Part shown: positions 1 through 7,372 of the stretch, piece after piece | How positions within the stretch are numbered: the stretch's first letter is position 1 | Layout of the letters: the number at the start of each line of letters is the position of its first letter | Source: a virus | DNA: 28,110 bases | Direction: 5' to 3' (one strand) | IMG/VR virus record: IMGVR_UViG_3300032116_010328 | Location: 1 to 28,110 of that record | Made by a program: the position numbers and the translations under genes | The notes under the pieces: generated by a model | Databases searched by the model: none | Seen by the model: the letters and a program-made list of their open reading frames with translations, nothing else | What the model was told of the DNA's origin: nothing

Positions 1-927
1 AGAATCAGTCTCCAATTCAAAAATGGCGAGCCCAACATCACTACCGTCCCCATCAGTAACAGCAACAATACGATATTCTGCATCTACGAAGTCCTTTAGT
101 TTAAGTAGTGAATACGAACGCTTACCAATCTCATAATGCATCTTCGGGTCACGAATCATCGTTCCCTCGTATCCATCCTGCACGAACAACTGGTGGAGAT
201 GAGCGACTTGCGACTCGTCGTTCGCACGAACAGTCTTGACAATCTTGACATTTTCAGGTGCGTTAGCAACCAAGTCTTGAATAATCTCATGTCGTTGCGA
301 GAACGGCATACTATCATCCACGATGTCATACACATGGTAGAGTAGTTGTGAGGACAACTCTGGACGATACTTCTTGATAGCCTTCATGCTCTCCTGCAAG
401 AGAACGTTGTTCGGTAACATCAACTCACCATCCAAGATATACCCTTCGGTGTCAAACTTCAAGTGCTGAATGACTTCGGGAATCACTTCCTTGTTCCCTC
501 TGCTCCATCCGTTCTCTCCGTCAAACAGCATCCGCATGCCGTTGAGCTTCGGTTGGATATATGCGGGGAAACTCACCTTACTCTTATGGTCAACGAACTT
601 GTGGGCGAGCATCGGCATGGGACGGACATTCTTCCGTTCACCCTTCGCACGGAATCCCTTGTCCTTCTGCTTCTTGATAACGGCGTCAAACTCAAACTCT
701 GCCTGCTCTTGCGAATTCCGTTCGTTTGACCGACCGACATTCGTGGGTTCAGCAAAGTAGGGTTCAGACATCTGCTTCTTTGTCTCACGACCCGTCTTAC
801 TAATCTGATACCATTCAGTCTGGGTATAATAATCATTTCCGTCCTTGACGATATGCAACCGCCAGAACTTCTCACCACCATTCTTGTTTTCGGAAATCAA
901 CCAATCACTTGACTTTACGATTTTCAT
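1..927 (-). CDS. lig: ATP-dependent DNA ligase (C-terminus beyond window)
   Basis: Seals nicks in replicated or recombined phage DNA through a lysine-AMP intermediate. The frame is open to the left edge, so 309 residues are visible and the C-terminus is missing. Nucleotidyltransferase motifs are in order: motif I QPKLNGMR (125-132, AMP-accepting Lys127), LDGELM (165-170), YHVYDIV (197-203), motif IV EGTMIR (254-259) and motif V LLKLKDF (274-280). The sequence after residue 283 looks like the first strands of the OB fold. The first 95 residues are not catalytic; FWRLHIV, the later NVGRSNER and EQAEFEF, and KQKDKGF resemble the WGR-like N-terminal module seen in some phage ligases. The ATG overlaps the stop of the preceding 23-codon ORF (ATGA), so translation is probably coupled. 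The start is supported by that overlap and by motif spacing. Confidence 0.93.
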   Translation of the reverse strand, partial: MKIVKSSDWLISENKNGGEKFWRLHIVKDGNDYYTQTEWYQISKTGRETKKQMSEPYFAEPTNVGRSNERNSQEQAEFEFDAVIKKQKDKGFRAKGERKNVRPMPMLAHKFVDHKSKVSFPAYIQPKLNGMRMLFDGENGWSRGNKEVIPEVIQHLKFDTEGYILDGELMLPNNVLLQESMKAIKKYRPELSSQLLYHVYDIVDDSMPFSQRHEIIQDLVANAPENVKIVKTVRANDESQVAHLHQLFVQDGYEGTMIRDPKMHYEIGKRSYSLLKLKDFVDAEYRIVAVTDGDGSDVGLAIFELETDS

Positions 928-995
928 TTGATAACCCTGTCGAGGATGAACATAATGATAGTACTAACGACAAAAATCTTTAGTCCGATATTCAT
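924..995 (-). CDS. tiny membrane peptide, 23 aa
   Basis: A 23-codon ORF starting ATG in the ATGA overlap with the 39-codon ORF upstream and ending in an ATGA overlap with the ligase gene. The peptide begins MNIGLKIFVV, continues as an uninterrupted hydrophobic stretch through IIMFIL and ends in charged DRVIK. This is one short membrane span with a basic end. No family recognised. The evidence that it is real is the exact coupling on both sides and the hydrophobic pattern shared with the two ORFs before it. It could instead be a coupling leader whose main job is to deliver ribosomes to the ligase start. No separate Shine-Dalgarno is needed or seen. Confidence 0.55.
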   Translation of the reverse strand: MNIGLKIFVVSTIIMFILDRVIK

Positions 996-1111
996 ACGTC
1001 ACGCTCCTCATCCATCTTCATAAGGGCATAACTGATGTGGGCATATATTGCACTCAATAAGGTGAAGATTGCGAACCCACCAATAAGAACTACACCAATC
1101 TTGAATAGCAT
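992..1111 (-). CDS. small single-span membrane protein, 39 aa
   Basis: A 39-codon ORF whose ATG comes one base after the TAA of the 33-codon ORF and whose TGA overlaps the next ATG. Residues 4-26 (KIGVVLIGGFAIFTLLSAIY and following) form a single hydrophobic span; the tail KMDEERDV is strongly charged and probably soluble. No family recognised. The architecture, a short N-terminus, one helix and a charged tail, is common among phage inner-membrane effectors such as holin accessories, superinfection-exclusion peptides and inhibitors of host envelope proteins, but nothing here picks one. Confidence comes from tight coupling with its neighbours and conserved helical character, not from homology. 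Confidence 0.65.
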   Translation of the reverse strand: MLFKIGVVLIGGFAIFTLLSAIYAHISYALMKMDEERDV

Positions 1112-1112
1112 C

Positions 1113-1214
1113 TTAGTCCTCTGTGATAATCAGATATATGATGATAGCGAACCCAATCGCAGCAGACACCCATCCGGCGTTACCTCTGCTCAACCACACA
1201 CCAAGCCAACCCAT
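1113..1214 (-). CDS. small single-span membrane protein, 33 aa
   Basis: First gene of the short operon that ends in the DNA ligase. The ATG is preceded by a near-perfect Shine-Dalgarno, GGAGG, six bases upstream (1219-1223 on the plus strand), the strongest ribosome site in this part of the window. The peptide opens MGWLGVWLSRGNAGW, an amphipathic tryptophan-rich segment, followed by a membrane span (SAAIGFAIIIYLII) and a short acidic end (TED). A sigma70-like promoter lies just upstream. No family recognised. It could be an envelope effector, for example in lysis timing or exclusion. Good start signals make it likely that this very short frame is translated. Confidence 0.7.
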   Translation of the reverse strand: MGWLGVWLSRGNAGWVSAAIGFAIIIYLIITED

Positions 1215-1223
1215 TAGTTACCT

Positions 1224-1264
1224 CCAAAAATAAGGGACATATGAAATATATCATATGCCCCCTA
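1224..1264 (-). terminator. factor-independent terminator after the TonB-dependent receptor gene
   Basis: On the minus strand an 11-bp stem (GGGGCATATGA against TCATATGTCCC, with one G-U pair) closes a 6-nt loop (1245-1250) and is followed directly by TTATTTTT. It begins about 35 bases past the stop of the receptor gene. The stem and U-tract fit an intrinsic terminator. The same bases hold the -10 element and part of the spacer of the promoter for the next operon. Confidence 0.65.
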
Positions 1265-1273
1265 TTTTGTCAA
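1245..1273 (-). promoter_or_regulatory. sigma70-type promoter for the small membrane peptides and ligase
   Basis: TTGACA (1268-1273) and TATATT (1245-1250) are separated by exactly 17 nt on the minus strand. Predicted start is near 1238, leaving a leader of about 24 nt with a GGAGG site. The -10 hexamer is exactly the loop of the flanking inverted repeat 1234-1261, so a dimeric repressor could bind across it. Five of six -10 bases and all of the -35 match consensus. Confidence 0.75.
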
Positions 1274-1296
1274 GTGTCTTTATTATAAAGTATTAA

Positions 1297-4200
1297 TTAG
1301 AAGTTTACTCTGATTCCCATTTGCATTTGCCAACGAGACATCAAATCGTCCGTCTGATAGGTATTCTTCATTGGGTCAAAACTAAAGGTTGGAACGCTAT
1401 TCACACCACGACCTGAACGATATTGGAGTGGGTACACATTTTGATTATTGAGGTTTGGGACGAAATAAAACTTACCCCAATTCTCATTAAGTAAATTACC
1501 AAAGTTGGTAATATCAAATGTGACCTGCGTATTCTTCAAAATACCTTTTGTGACATCTTGTGTGATACGAACATCTACACGATGGTTCCACGGAGTACGT
1601 GCTCCATTTCGTCGTGCATATTCTCCACGATGCCCAGAAAGATATGGGTCATTACGAATGAATTCATCAAGGTCTGCCCAGATTTGTGCTGGGGTTCTGG
1701 TATCTACTTGACCCGTAGGACGAGCAGATGGAACTAACTTGATTTCATCAATATTACGAGGAATGTAAATCAAATCATTATGACTTGACCCGTCACCATT
1801 CAAATCACCAGAATAAACATACGAGAATGGTGAACCCGATGCGCCCGTATAAACTGCGGAAATGGTGGTGTTCTTCTTCCAGGTCCACGTTCCCGTTCCT
1901 ACAAATCGGTGACGGATATCAAAGTTAGACCACGTAAGGTCATATTGATTACCCTTCACCAATTGATTGTATTCTACGTGGGATTGGAATGAGTTGCGTT
2001 GACCATTTGCCAAATCCTTTGCTTCTCCATAACTGTATGCGACCATCGCATCAAAGTAATTCCACTTCTTACTTAAGTTTGCTGTGATATTATAGCGGTG
2101 TCCTAAGTTTGTATTGTTAAGTGCGAATACTGAAGTGTATGGATTGGATGTGGTTGTATTCAAACGAGTGGTGGTGTAAACAGGTCTACGGTCACCGCCT
2201 GCGAGATTTCCTGCTGGTGCGGGTAATCCGATATTAGTAAATACGATATCGTTTAAGGTCTTGGTGTATGTCCAATCCATTACCAATAATGCGTCATATG
2301 GAAGTTTGATATCTGCTGCCAAGTTCATTCTGCGCATTTGTGGTTGAACATAATTGTTGCCAATCACATTCATTTCATATGTCGTTGTACTACTTAATGT
2401 ACTTTGACGGAGTGGGTCCACAATCAACGGAACAGTTGTGGTTGGACGAGTATCAATATTCCCCACCACTAATCCGTTATGAATGAATGGATATGCGTAC
2501 CATGCGAATGGCATACGACCTTGGAAGTATCCAATACCACCACGATAGGTGACTCTATCCTTTTGCCAACTGAATCCGAATCGTGGACCAATCAATAAAC
2601 TACGACCATAATCGTTGGTCACGGTGCTGTATGGTTTTGCTCCATTCGTCAAGGTCAGATTGGTGAATGCCTCTGCTTGTGTTGGAGTATCCATAATGTT
2701 CCAATCTGCACGAACACCTGCGGATACCTTTAGTGCATCGGTGATAGCAACTTCATCTTGGATATACACACTTGGAACTGCGATATTGAAGTTCGCACCA
2801 GGATTGTTCAACACATAATCTAAACTGTTATCCGTTAAATCAAATGTGGCACGGATACGATTCGGTCTATTTGCGAAGAATGATGCGAGATTTGCATATT
2901 GCCAACGACCTGCATATCCGTTCACGAAGGTATATTGAATGTTGTAGAATTCGTTGTGAGTTCCTACAGTAATCGTGTGATTATTCTTTGACCACGTTAA
3001 ATTGTTTGTGAATTCAAAGGTACGACTGCGAGTACGATACACCACACCTTCACGGTCACTTCCTGCGTTGATTTGACCGAATTGAATGTCTTGGATTTCA
3101 ATTTGTGGAGCGTATACAGAACCATACGGATTTCTGTGGTCCTCAACAAGAGAATATCCCAATAACAAACTATTGGATACTCCTGTTCCAAGTTGTGACT
3201 TCAATTCTGCAACCGTATTCGTGGTTTGACTCAAATGGTCAAAGTCTTGTGATGCCAACTTGTTCAGTGCTTGACCACGTTCCAAGTTTCCTGCGATGGC
3301 ATTCACATAGTTACTACGAACGGTGAGAATGGAATTACCAATATTCCAATCTAAACGACCGAAATACTTTTCACTATTTGCATTAACATTATATGCACCG
3401 AATGTTCCTGCATCAAAGTTTGGAACACCAGAACGTGCGGCGAATGATACCAAACTATCACGGACTTGTTGTGCGATTGCTTCAGTCGCTAATGCACCAC
3501 CAGTACCAGGAGCAAATAGTACAGGGTCAGTGCGACGAGAGATTTCTACGTTTGCGAAATAGAATAACTTATTCTTAATGATAGGACCACCAATACGTGC
3601 ACCATTTTGCAACTCACGGAAGGTAGTGGGGATACGTCCAGAGATACCATTACCAATCATTTGTGGATTGCGACCGAAACTATAAATTGACCCTTCAGTT
3701 CTGTTGGTTCCCGAACGAGTCACTGCGTTTACACTACCACCTGTGAAATTACCAATCTTCACATCATATGGTGCGATAACCACAGACACTTGTTCGATAG
3801 CATCAAGTGAGATGGGTTGGGTTCTGGATAATGACCCAGGTGTTCCTGTTGGAACGGATGCTGTGGATTGACCTGATGATTGACTGAAACCGAATGCGTC
3901 ATTCGATGTCGCACCGTCAATCGTGAGGTTGTTATACCGATAGTTTGACCCAGCAAATGATACTCCATTTCCTTGTGGAGTCATACGGGTCATATCTTGG
4001 AGACTGCGTGATAGTGTAGGTAACACTTGTAACTTTTCGTGATTCAATTGTGCGGTGACACCATCCTTACGTGCTTGTGCAGCCAAGTCAGCCACTACCG
4101 ATACTTGGTCTAATGTAACCACAATCTTTTCCATCTCTAAATCTGCTGTAGTTGCTTCACCCAAACGAACTGTTAGATTGTCTGTAGACTTTGGACGGAA

Positions 4201-4452
4201 CCCAAGTGCGGTCACCGATACGGAGTAAGGACCGCCTGGCTTTAGATTCGATAATACGAATCGTCCTTCAGTTGTAGTTTTCGTAACAATTCTTTGGTTG
4301 GTTGGAACAAATACCACAGTAACATTTGCATTTTCAATTGTACTACCTGTAACATCTTTTACTGTCCCACGAAGGATTCCACTTGTGATTTGCGCGTAGA
4401 GTGGATTAGACAACATCGCAGTTGCTAAAAGAATTCCCAACATTTTTCTCAT
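1297..4452 (-). CDS. Oar-like TonB-dependent outer-membrane receptor
   Basis: A complete 1051-residue outer-membrane protein, normal length for Oar-type TonB-dependent receptors. Residues 1-20 are a typical Sec signal peptide (MRKMLGILLATAM, cleavage likely after LYA). Residues about 24-108 (GILRGTVKDVTG, FVLSNLKPGGPYSVSV) form a carboxypeptidase-regulatory-like beta-sandwich, common in this family. The plug domain follows (about 113-245), with LDAIEQVSVV and its end NFTGGSVNAVTRSGTN, the Oar plug signature. Beta-barrel strands fill 250-1051, with an acidic DLNGDG loop at 883-888 that may bind calcium, and the chain ends in a C-terminal Phe as needed for Bam assembly. The gene sits between the phage polymerase and ligase genes with no broken genes around it, and base use looks like its neighbours. 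The substrate cannot be read from sequence. Possible roles are nutrient uptake, receptor blocking or envelope alteration. The Shine-Dalgarno (AAGAGA) is weak. Confidence 0.93.
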   Translation of the reverse strand: MRKMLGILLATAMLSNPLYAQITSGILRGTVKDVTGSTIENANVTVVFVPTNQRIVTKTTTEGRFVLSNLKPGGPYSVSVTALGFRPKSTDNLTVRLGEATTADLEMEKIVVTLDQVSVVADLAAQARKDGVTAQLNHEKLQVLPTLSRSLQDMTRMTPQGNGVSFAGSNYRYNNLTIDGATSNDAFGFSQSSGQSTASVPTGTPGSLSRTQPISLDAIEQVSVVIAPYDVKIGNFTGGSVNAVTRSGTNRTEGSIYSFGRNPQMIGNGISGRIPTTFRELQNGARIGGPIIKNKLFYFANVEISRRTDPVLFAPGTGGALATEAIAQQVRDSLVSFAARSGVPNFDAGTFGAYNVNANSEKYFGRLDWNIGNSILTVRSNYVNAIAGNLERGQALNKLASQDFDHLSQTTNTVAELKSQLGTGVSNSLLLGYSLVEDHRNPYGSVYAPQIEIQDIQFGQINAGSDREGVVYRTRSRTFEFTNNLTWSKNNHTITVGTHNEFYNIQYTFVNGYAGRWQYANLASFFANRPNRIRATFDLTDNSLDYVLNNPGANFNIAVPSVYIQDEVAITDALKVSAGVRADWNIMDTPTQAEAFTNLTLTNGAKPYSTVTNDYGRSLLIGPRFGFSWQKDRVTYRGGIGYFQGRMPFAWYAYPFIHNGLVVGNIDTRPTTTVPLIVDPLRQSTLSSTTTYEMNVIGNNYVQPQMRRMNLAADIKLPYDALLVMDWTYTKTLNDIVFTNIGLPAPAGNLAGGDRRPVYTTTRLNTTTSNPYTSVFALNNTNLGHRYNITANLSKKWNYFDAMVAYSYGEAKDLANGQRNSFQSHVEYNQLVKGNQYDLTWSNFDIRHRFVGTGTWTWKKNTTISAVYTGASGSPFSYVYSGDLNGDGSSHNDLIYIPRNIDEIKLVPSARPTGQVDTRTPAQIWADLDEFIRNDPYLSGHRGEYARRNGARTPWNHRVDVRITQDVTKGILKNTQVTFDITNFGNLLNENWGKFYFVPNLNNQNVYPLQYRSGRGVNSVPTFSFDPMKNTYQTDDLMSRWQMQMGIRVNF

Positions 4453-4469
4453 AAAAGAGTCTCTTTAAC

Positions 4470-4493
4470 CGCGTCCCTCCTATGGGTGACGCG
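4470..4493 (-). promoter_or_regulatory. GC-rich leader hairpin before the TonB-dependent receptor
   Basis: CGCGTC and GACGCG form a 6-bp stem around a 12-nt loop that contains AGGAGG. The loop motif lies about 23 nt from the ATG, too far to be the working Shine-Dalgarno of the annotated start. The hairpin may be a weak terminator for the polymerase gene or a translational control element. A TATATT -10-like hexamer lies just upstream (4506-4511) but has no -35 at 17 nt. Function is inferred only. Confidence 0.35.
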
Positions 4494-4517
4494 ACGCAAG
4501 GGGTGAATATATATGTA

Positions 4518-7037
4518 TCAGAAACTAAACCATTCCTGAGCGTTCTGATTAATTTCGGTGGGTATATTACCCCATTTTAATGCCGAATAAAAATCTTCTA
4601 ATTTCTTTTGTAATTCGTTCTCAAATAATGCATTATAATCAATATAAGTATTTATTAGGTCAACGATTTCTGGCGGGTCATTATATCCCTTGACCGCCAC
4701 CGCTTCGAGATTCCACGGATTCTGCTTCAGATACAACCACTTGACCTTAGCGCCATCCGTAATCTTCTCATATCGGTTTTCCAACTTGAAATGCTTCAAC
4801 AAGGCGTTATACGTCAATGCCGCCTTCACGTGAGCTGGGGTTCCCTTCTGGAAGTCATTGAGTTTCCCGCTAGTGGAATATTCAGAAATATTCTTGACCG
4901 CAGTATTTCTGGCAACGTCCAAATAGCTCATTCCATTCATTGAATCACGGAAATCCAGAACATTTTTGTCAATTGTATCCTTGCTAATTTTGTTCAAGAT
5001 ATCCTTCATCATCTTATTCATAAAGTCACGGAATGCTGGTGGGAACGACGACCTGACCACATCCAATCCCTTCACCTTCATTTTGTTTGCGACATCAAGG
5101 TTGGATTCCAAATCATAGACCACATTCATCGTATATCGCTTCTTAGCAATCCAGACCGCGGTTTCTGCGACCGACTCGCCCTTGATGTGTAACCGATGAT
5201 TCTTACAGAAGAACAAGTCTTGTGCCATCACATCATAATATTCATTCAACTTCTTTTCCATCGCACGAGCGAGCTTGATGGTGAAGTCCTTTCCACCATT
5301 CTCTGGCATCAATGGGGTTGCTGAGAAATACAACGAATCGGTATCAATGTAGGTACAATAATCTTCTTGGGTACCCAACTTGGTTTGATAGAGTTCATTA
5401 GCGAATGCCGCAGATTTCTTAATCACATCTTGACCCGATGCGGTAACGGCAAGAGCATTATCAATATCAAAGAATCGGAAGATGGGAAGTCCCAGCACAC
5501 CATACAATGAATTCAAGAAAATCTTTTGGATGTGTTGGCGTCTGTCATAATATTCTGCTAGTTCTGTATTCCCCTCGTTCTTATACTTCTTCATCGTGTT
5601 CTTAAACTCCACACGTTGAGCAAACCAGCGGTCAAGCACCTCTGGAATAATCCCAACACCGTTTCCATTATACAACACGCCGTTGGAACTAATCATCAGA
5701 TTTTCCATCTTCATATACTTCAAGAATGCTTCACGTGACAATCTGACCACATCATCATCGTTGGTCCCACGGATGAGATATTCAGCCAGCTGCTCATTCA
5801 TGTGCTTGTCTACATTCCAGTTGGTTACGAACCCAATCTTCGTTTCTGGACTGATGTTGAGACTCATAATGATGGACGGATACAGCGATTGTAAGTCGAG
5901 GGAATATACCCACTCATACAACCCCGGCACAGGTTCCTTCACGAACGCACCAGCAAATCCCTCCTCATCGTTCTCCACCTTATTGTCCATCATCTCACGA
6001 CCACCAGCGGGCTTGTTCGTCACAATAATACCTTTCCGATGAAGATAAGTGACGATGGTTCCTTCCAAGAACTTTGAACTGAACCAATAATCTTCATATG
6101 ATACGTGACCCAAATGACAGATACCGCGGACGAGCTCAATCAGCTTGAGCTTCTTGTCCATCTCCACGATAATACGCACGTCTTGAAGATTATATTCGAT
6201 AAACTTGTTCAAGTCATCGCGGAATAATTCATCCAACGAACCTTCGTAATCAACCTTTCCCATACCCACTTCCAACCTACCAATTGTATCCAAGCGATAA
6301 TTCGGTTGCTGAGTATAAGTAAACTTCTTATAAAGAGTCAGATAGTCGAGCGAAGATACACCAGCAATCTGATATCGACCGCGGAACTTTGAATACTTAA
6401 TTTTACCAATCGGACTTAACCGACCAGCTGTATTTGGTCCACATTGCTGCTTCAACCGATTATATAGATATGGGATATCGAAGTGGTCACTATTCCACCC
6501 AGTGATAATTGTCGGGCCAATTTGCTCATACAAATCAATAAATCCATACAACAAATCCAACTCAGACCCATACATCACAACATTGATATTTTCTTTCTCA
6601 TAACTTGGATGTGTACCCGTCTTATCCAAGACCAATACCGTATATTGCTGTGTAATTGCATCATACACGGCAATAGAGGTAACTTCATTATTCGGATTCT
6701 CAATATTTGGCACACCATTTTCCATAGACACTTCGATGTCGAAAAACATCAACTTGTGTCCCTTGGAAGGCTCATCTTCGTTGAGATATAGGTCGGTGAG
6801 AACGCGAGTCTCTTGGGGAAGGTCGCTCTCAAATAGATTCGGGTCATCTCGCTTATACCGCTTGACCTTTGCGAGTTTTACACCCGTCATGCTGATATAC
6901 GTACCACTCCGGTCTGGCTTGTACGCATAGTCAAATTTATTATAGGGAATGGTTTTATAACCCAGCTCATCGTCCCAGAGATGCACGGTGTCATTTCCAA
7001 ATCCTTCACCACGTTCAATATAAATTGCTTGATACAT
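4518..7037 (-). CDS. family B DNA polymerase, replicative (T4 gp43-like)
   Basis: Main replicative polymerase, 839 residues, with proofreading. The 3'-5' exonuclease motifs are intact: Exo I FFDIEV (98-103, Asp100/Glu102), Exo II WNSDHFDIPY (181-190) and Exo III YNLQDVRII (282-290). Polymerase motifs follow: A SLDLQSLYPSII (379-390), B KIFLNSLYGVLG (505-516), C YIDTDSLYF (563-571) with the two catalytic aspartates, and KKRY (632-635). The C-terminus ends in EWFSF, a hydrophobic aromatic tail of the type that binds a sliding clamp in T4-like polymerases. The start has GAGG a few bases upstream and lies 6 nt after the stop of the small membrane protein gene, so both are probably on one transcript from the promoter at 7344-7372. 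Confidence 0.97.
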   Translation of the reverse strand: MYQAIYIERGEGFGNDTVHLWDDELGYKTIPYNKFDYAYKPDRSGTYISMTGVKLAKVKRYKRDDPNLFESDLPQETRVLTDLYLNEDEPSKGHKLMFFDIEVSMENGVPNIENPNNEVTSIAVYDAITQQYTVLVLDKTGTHPSYEKENINVVMYGSELDLLYGFIDLYEQIGPTIITGWNSDHFDIPYLYNRLKQQCGPNTAGRLSPIGKIKYSKFRGRYQIAGVSSLDYLTLYKKFTYTQQPNYRLDTIGRLEVGMGKVDYEGSLDELFRDDLNKFIEYNLQDVRIIVEMDKKLKLIELVRGICHLGHVSYEDYWFSSKFLEGTIVTYLHRKGIIVTNKPAGGREMMDNKVENDEEGFAGAFVKEPVPGLYEWVYSLDLQSLYPSIIMSLNISPETKIGFVTNWNVDKHMNEQLAEYLIRGTNDDDVVRLSREAFLKYMKMENLMISSNGVLYNGNGVGIIPEVLDRWFAQRVEFKNTMKKYKNEGNTELAEYYDRRQHIQKIFLNSLYGVLGLPIFRFFDIDNALAVTASGQDVIKKSAAFANELYQTKLGTQEDYCTYIDTDSLYFSATPLMPENGGKDFTIKLARAMEKKLNEYYDVMAQDLFFCKNHRLHIKGESVAETAVWIAKKRYTMNVVYDLESNLDVANKMKVKGLDVVRSSFPPAFRDFMNKMMKDILNKISKDTIDKNVLDFRDSMNGMSYLDVARNTAVKNISEYSTSGKLNDFQKGTPAHVKAALTYNALLKHFKLENRYEKITDGAKVKWLYLKQNPWNLEAVAVKGYNDPPEIVDLINTYIDYNALFENELQKKLEDFYSALKWGNIPTEINQNAQEWFSF

Positions 7038-7043
7038 ATAACC

Positions 7044-7337
7044 TCAGAAATATTCGAGTATGTTGAATCCTTTCCGCTTCTTCGTTGACTTAGTAATCTC
7101 AATTTTCATGCCGATATACTTACCCACCACACTACCTGATATATAAAATAATATAATGACAAAGTTACCTTTTAACAACCCGTCAATAGAAAAGAAGGTA
7201 GATGCCAATGCAACCAGATTTATCCAAACAGAATTGAATAAAAGTCTGGTTACATTGTGCTGTAGTGTATATCGTATTTCCAATACTTTAAAAATATTGA
7301 ATAATACTTGTGCACTGAAGATGAGTAGTAAAGTCAT
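7044..7337 (-). CDS. small three-span membrane protein, UPF0316/DUF5698-like
   Basis: 97 residues with three hydrophobic segments: about 1-20 (MTLLLIFSAQVLF and on), 37-56 (VWINLVALASTFF and on) and 58-78 (NFVIILFYISGSVVG and on), followed by a basic tail. The end of the last span, SGSVVGKYIGMKIE, resembles the G-x-x-x-G-x-Y-x-G-x-x-x-E ending of UPF0316/DUF5698 membrane proteins; this match is from memory and tentative. Function unknown. It directly precedes the polymerase gene. The promoter upstream places the predicted transcription start almost on the ATG, so the message may be leaderless unless the gene is also read from upstream. No Shine-Dalgarno is present before the ATG. Confidence 0.75.
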   Translation of the reverse strand: MTLLLIFSAQVLFNIFKVLEIRYTLQHNVTRLLFNSVWINLVALASTFFSIDGLLKGNFVIILFYISGSVVGKYIGMKIEITKSTKKRKGFNILEYF

Positions 7338-7343
7338 AACCGA

Positions 7344-7372
7344 AATATACTATTGTTCTTTGAGTTTGTCAA
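7344..7372 (-). promoter_or_regulatory. sigma70-type promoter for the membrane protein and DNA polymerase
   Basis: TTGACA (7367-7372), 17-nt spacer, TATATT (7344-7349) on the minus strand. The -35 and spacer are inside the last codons of the Vsr-like endonuclease gene (encoding VDKLKEQ), with its stop next to the -10. Predicted start is about 7337-7338, at the downstream ATG. Confidence 0.75.

Noticed and set aside
1035-1217. 60-codon plus-strand frame in the gap before the receptor
   Set aside because: The minus strand here holds three coupled frames with a GGAGG site; the plus frame has none.
1297-4452. Receptor gene as host contamination in the assembly
   Set aside because: Close spacing to phage genes on both sides, same strand, same base use and no broken gene at either edge; read mapping would settle it.
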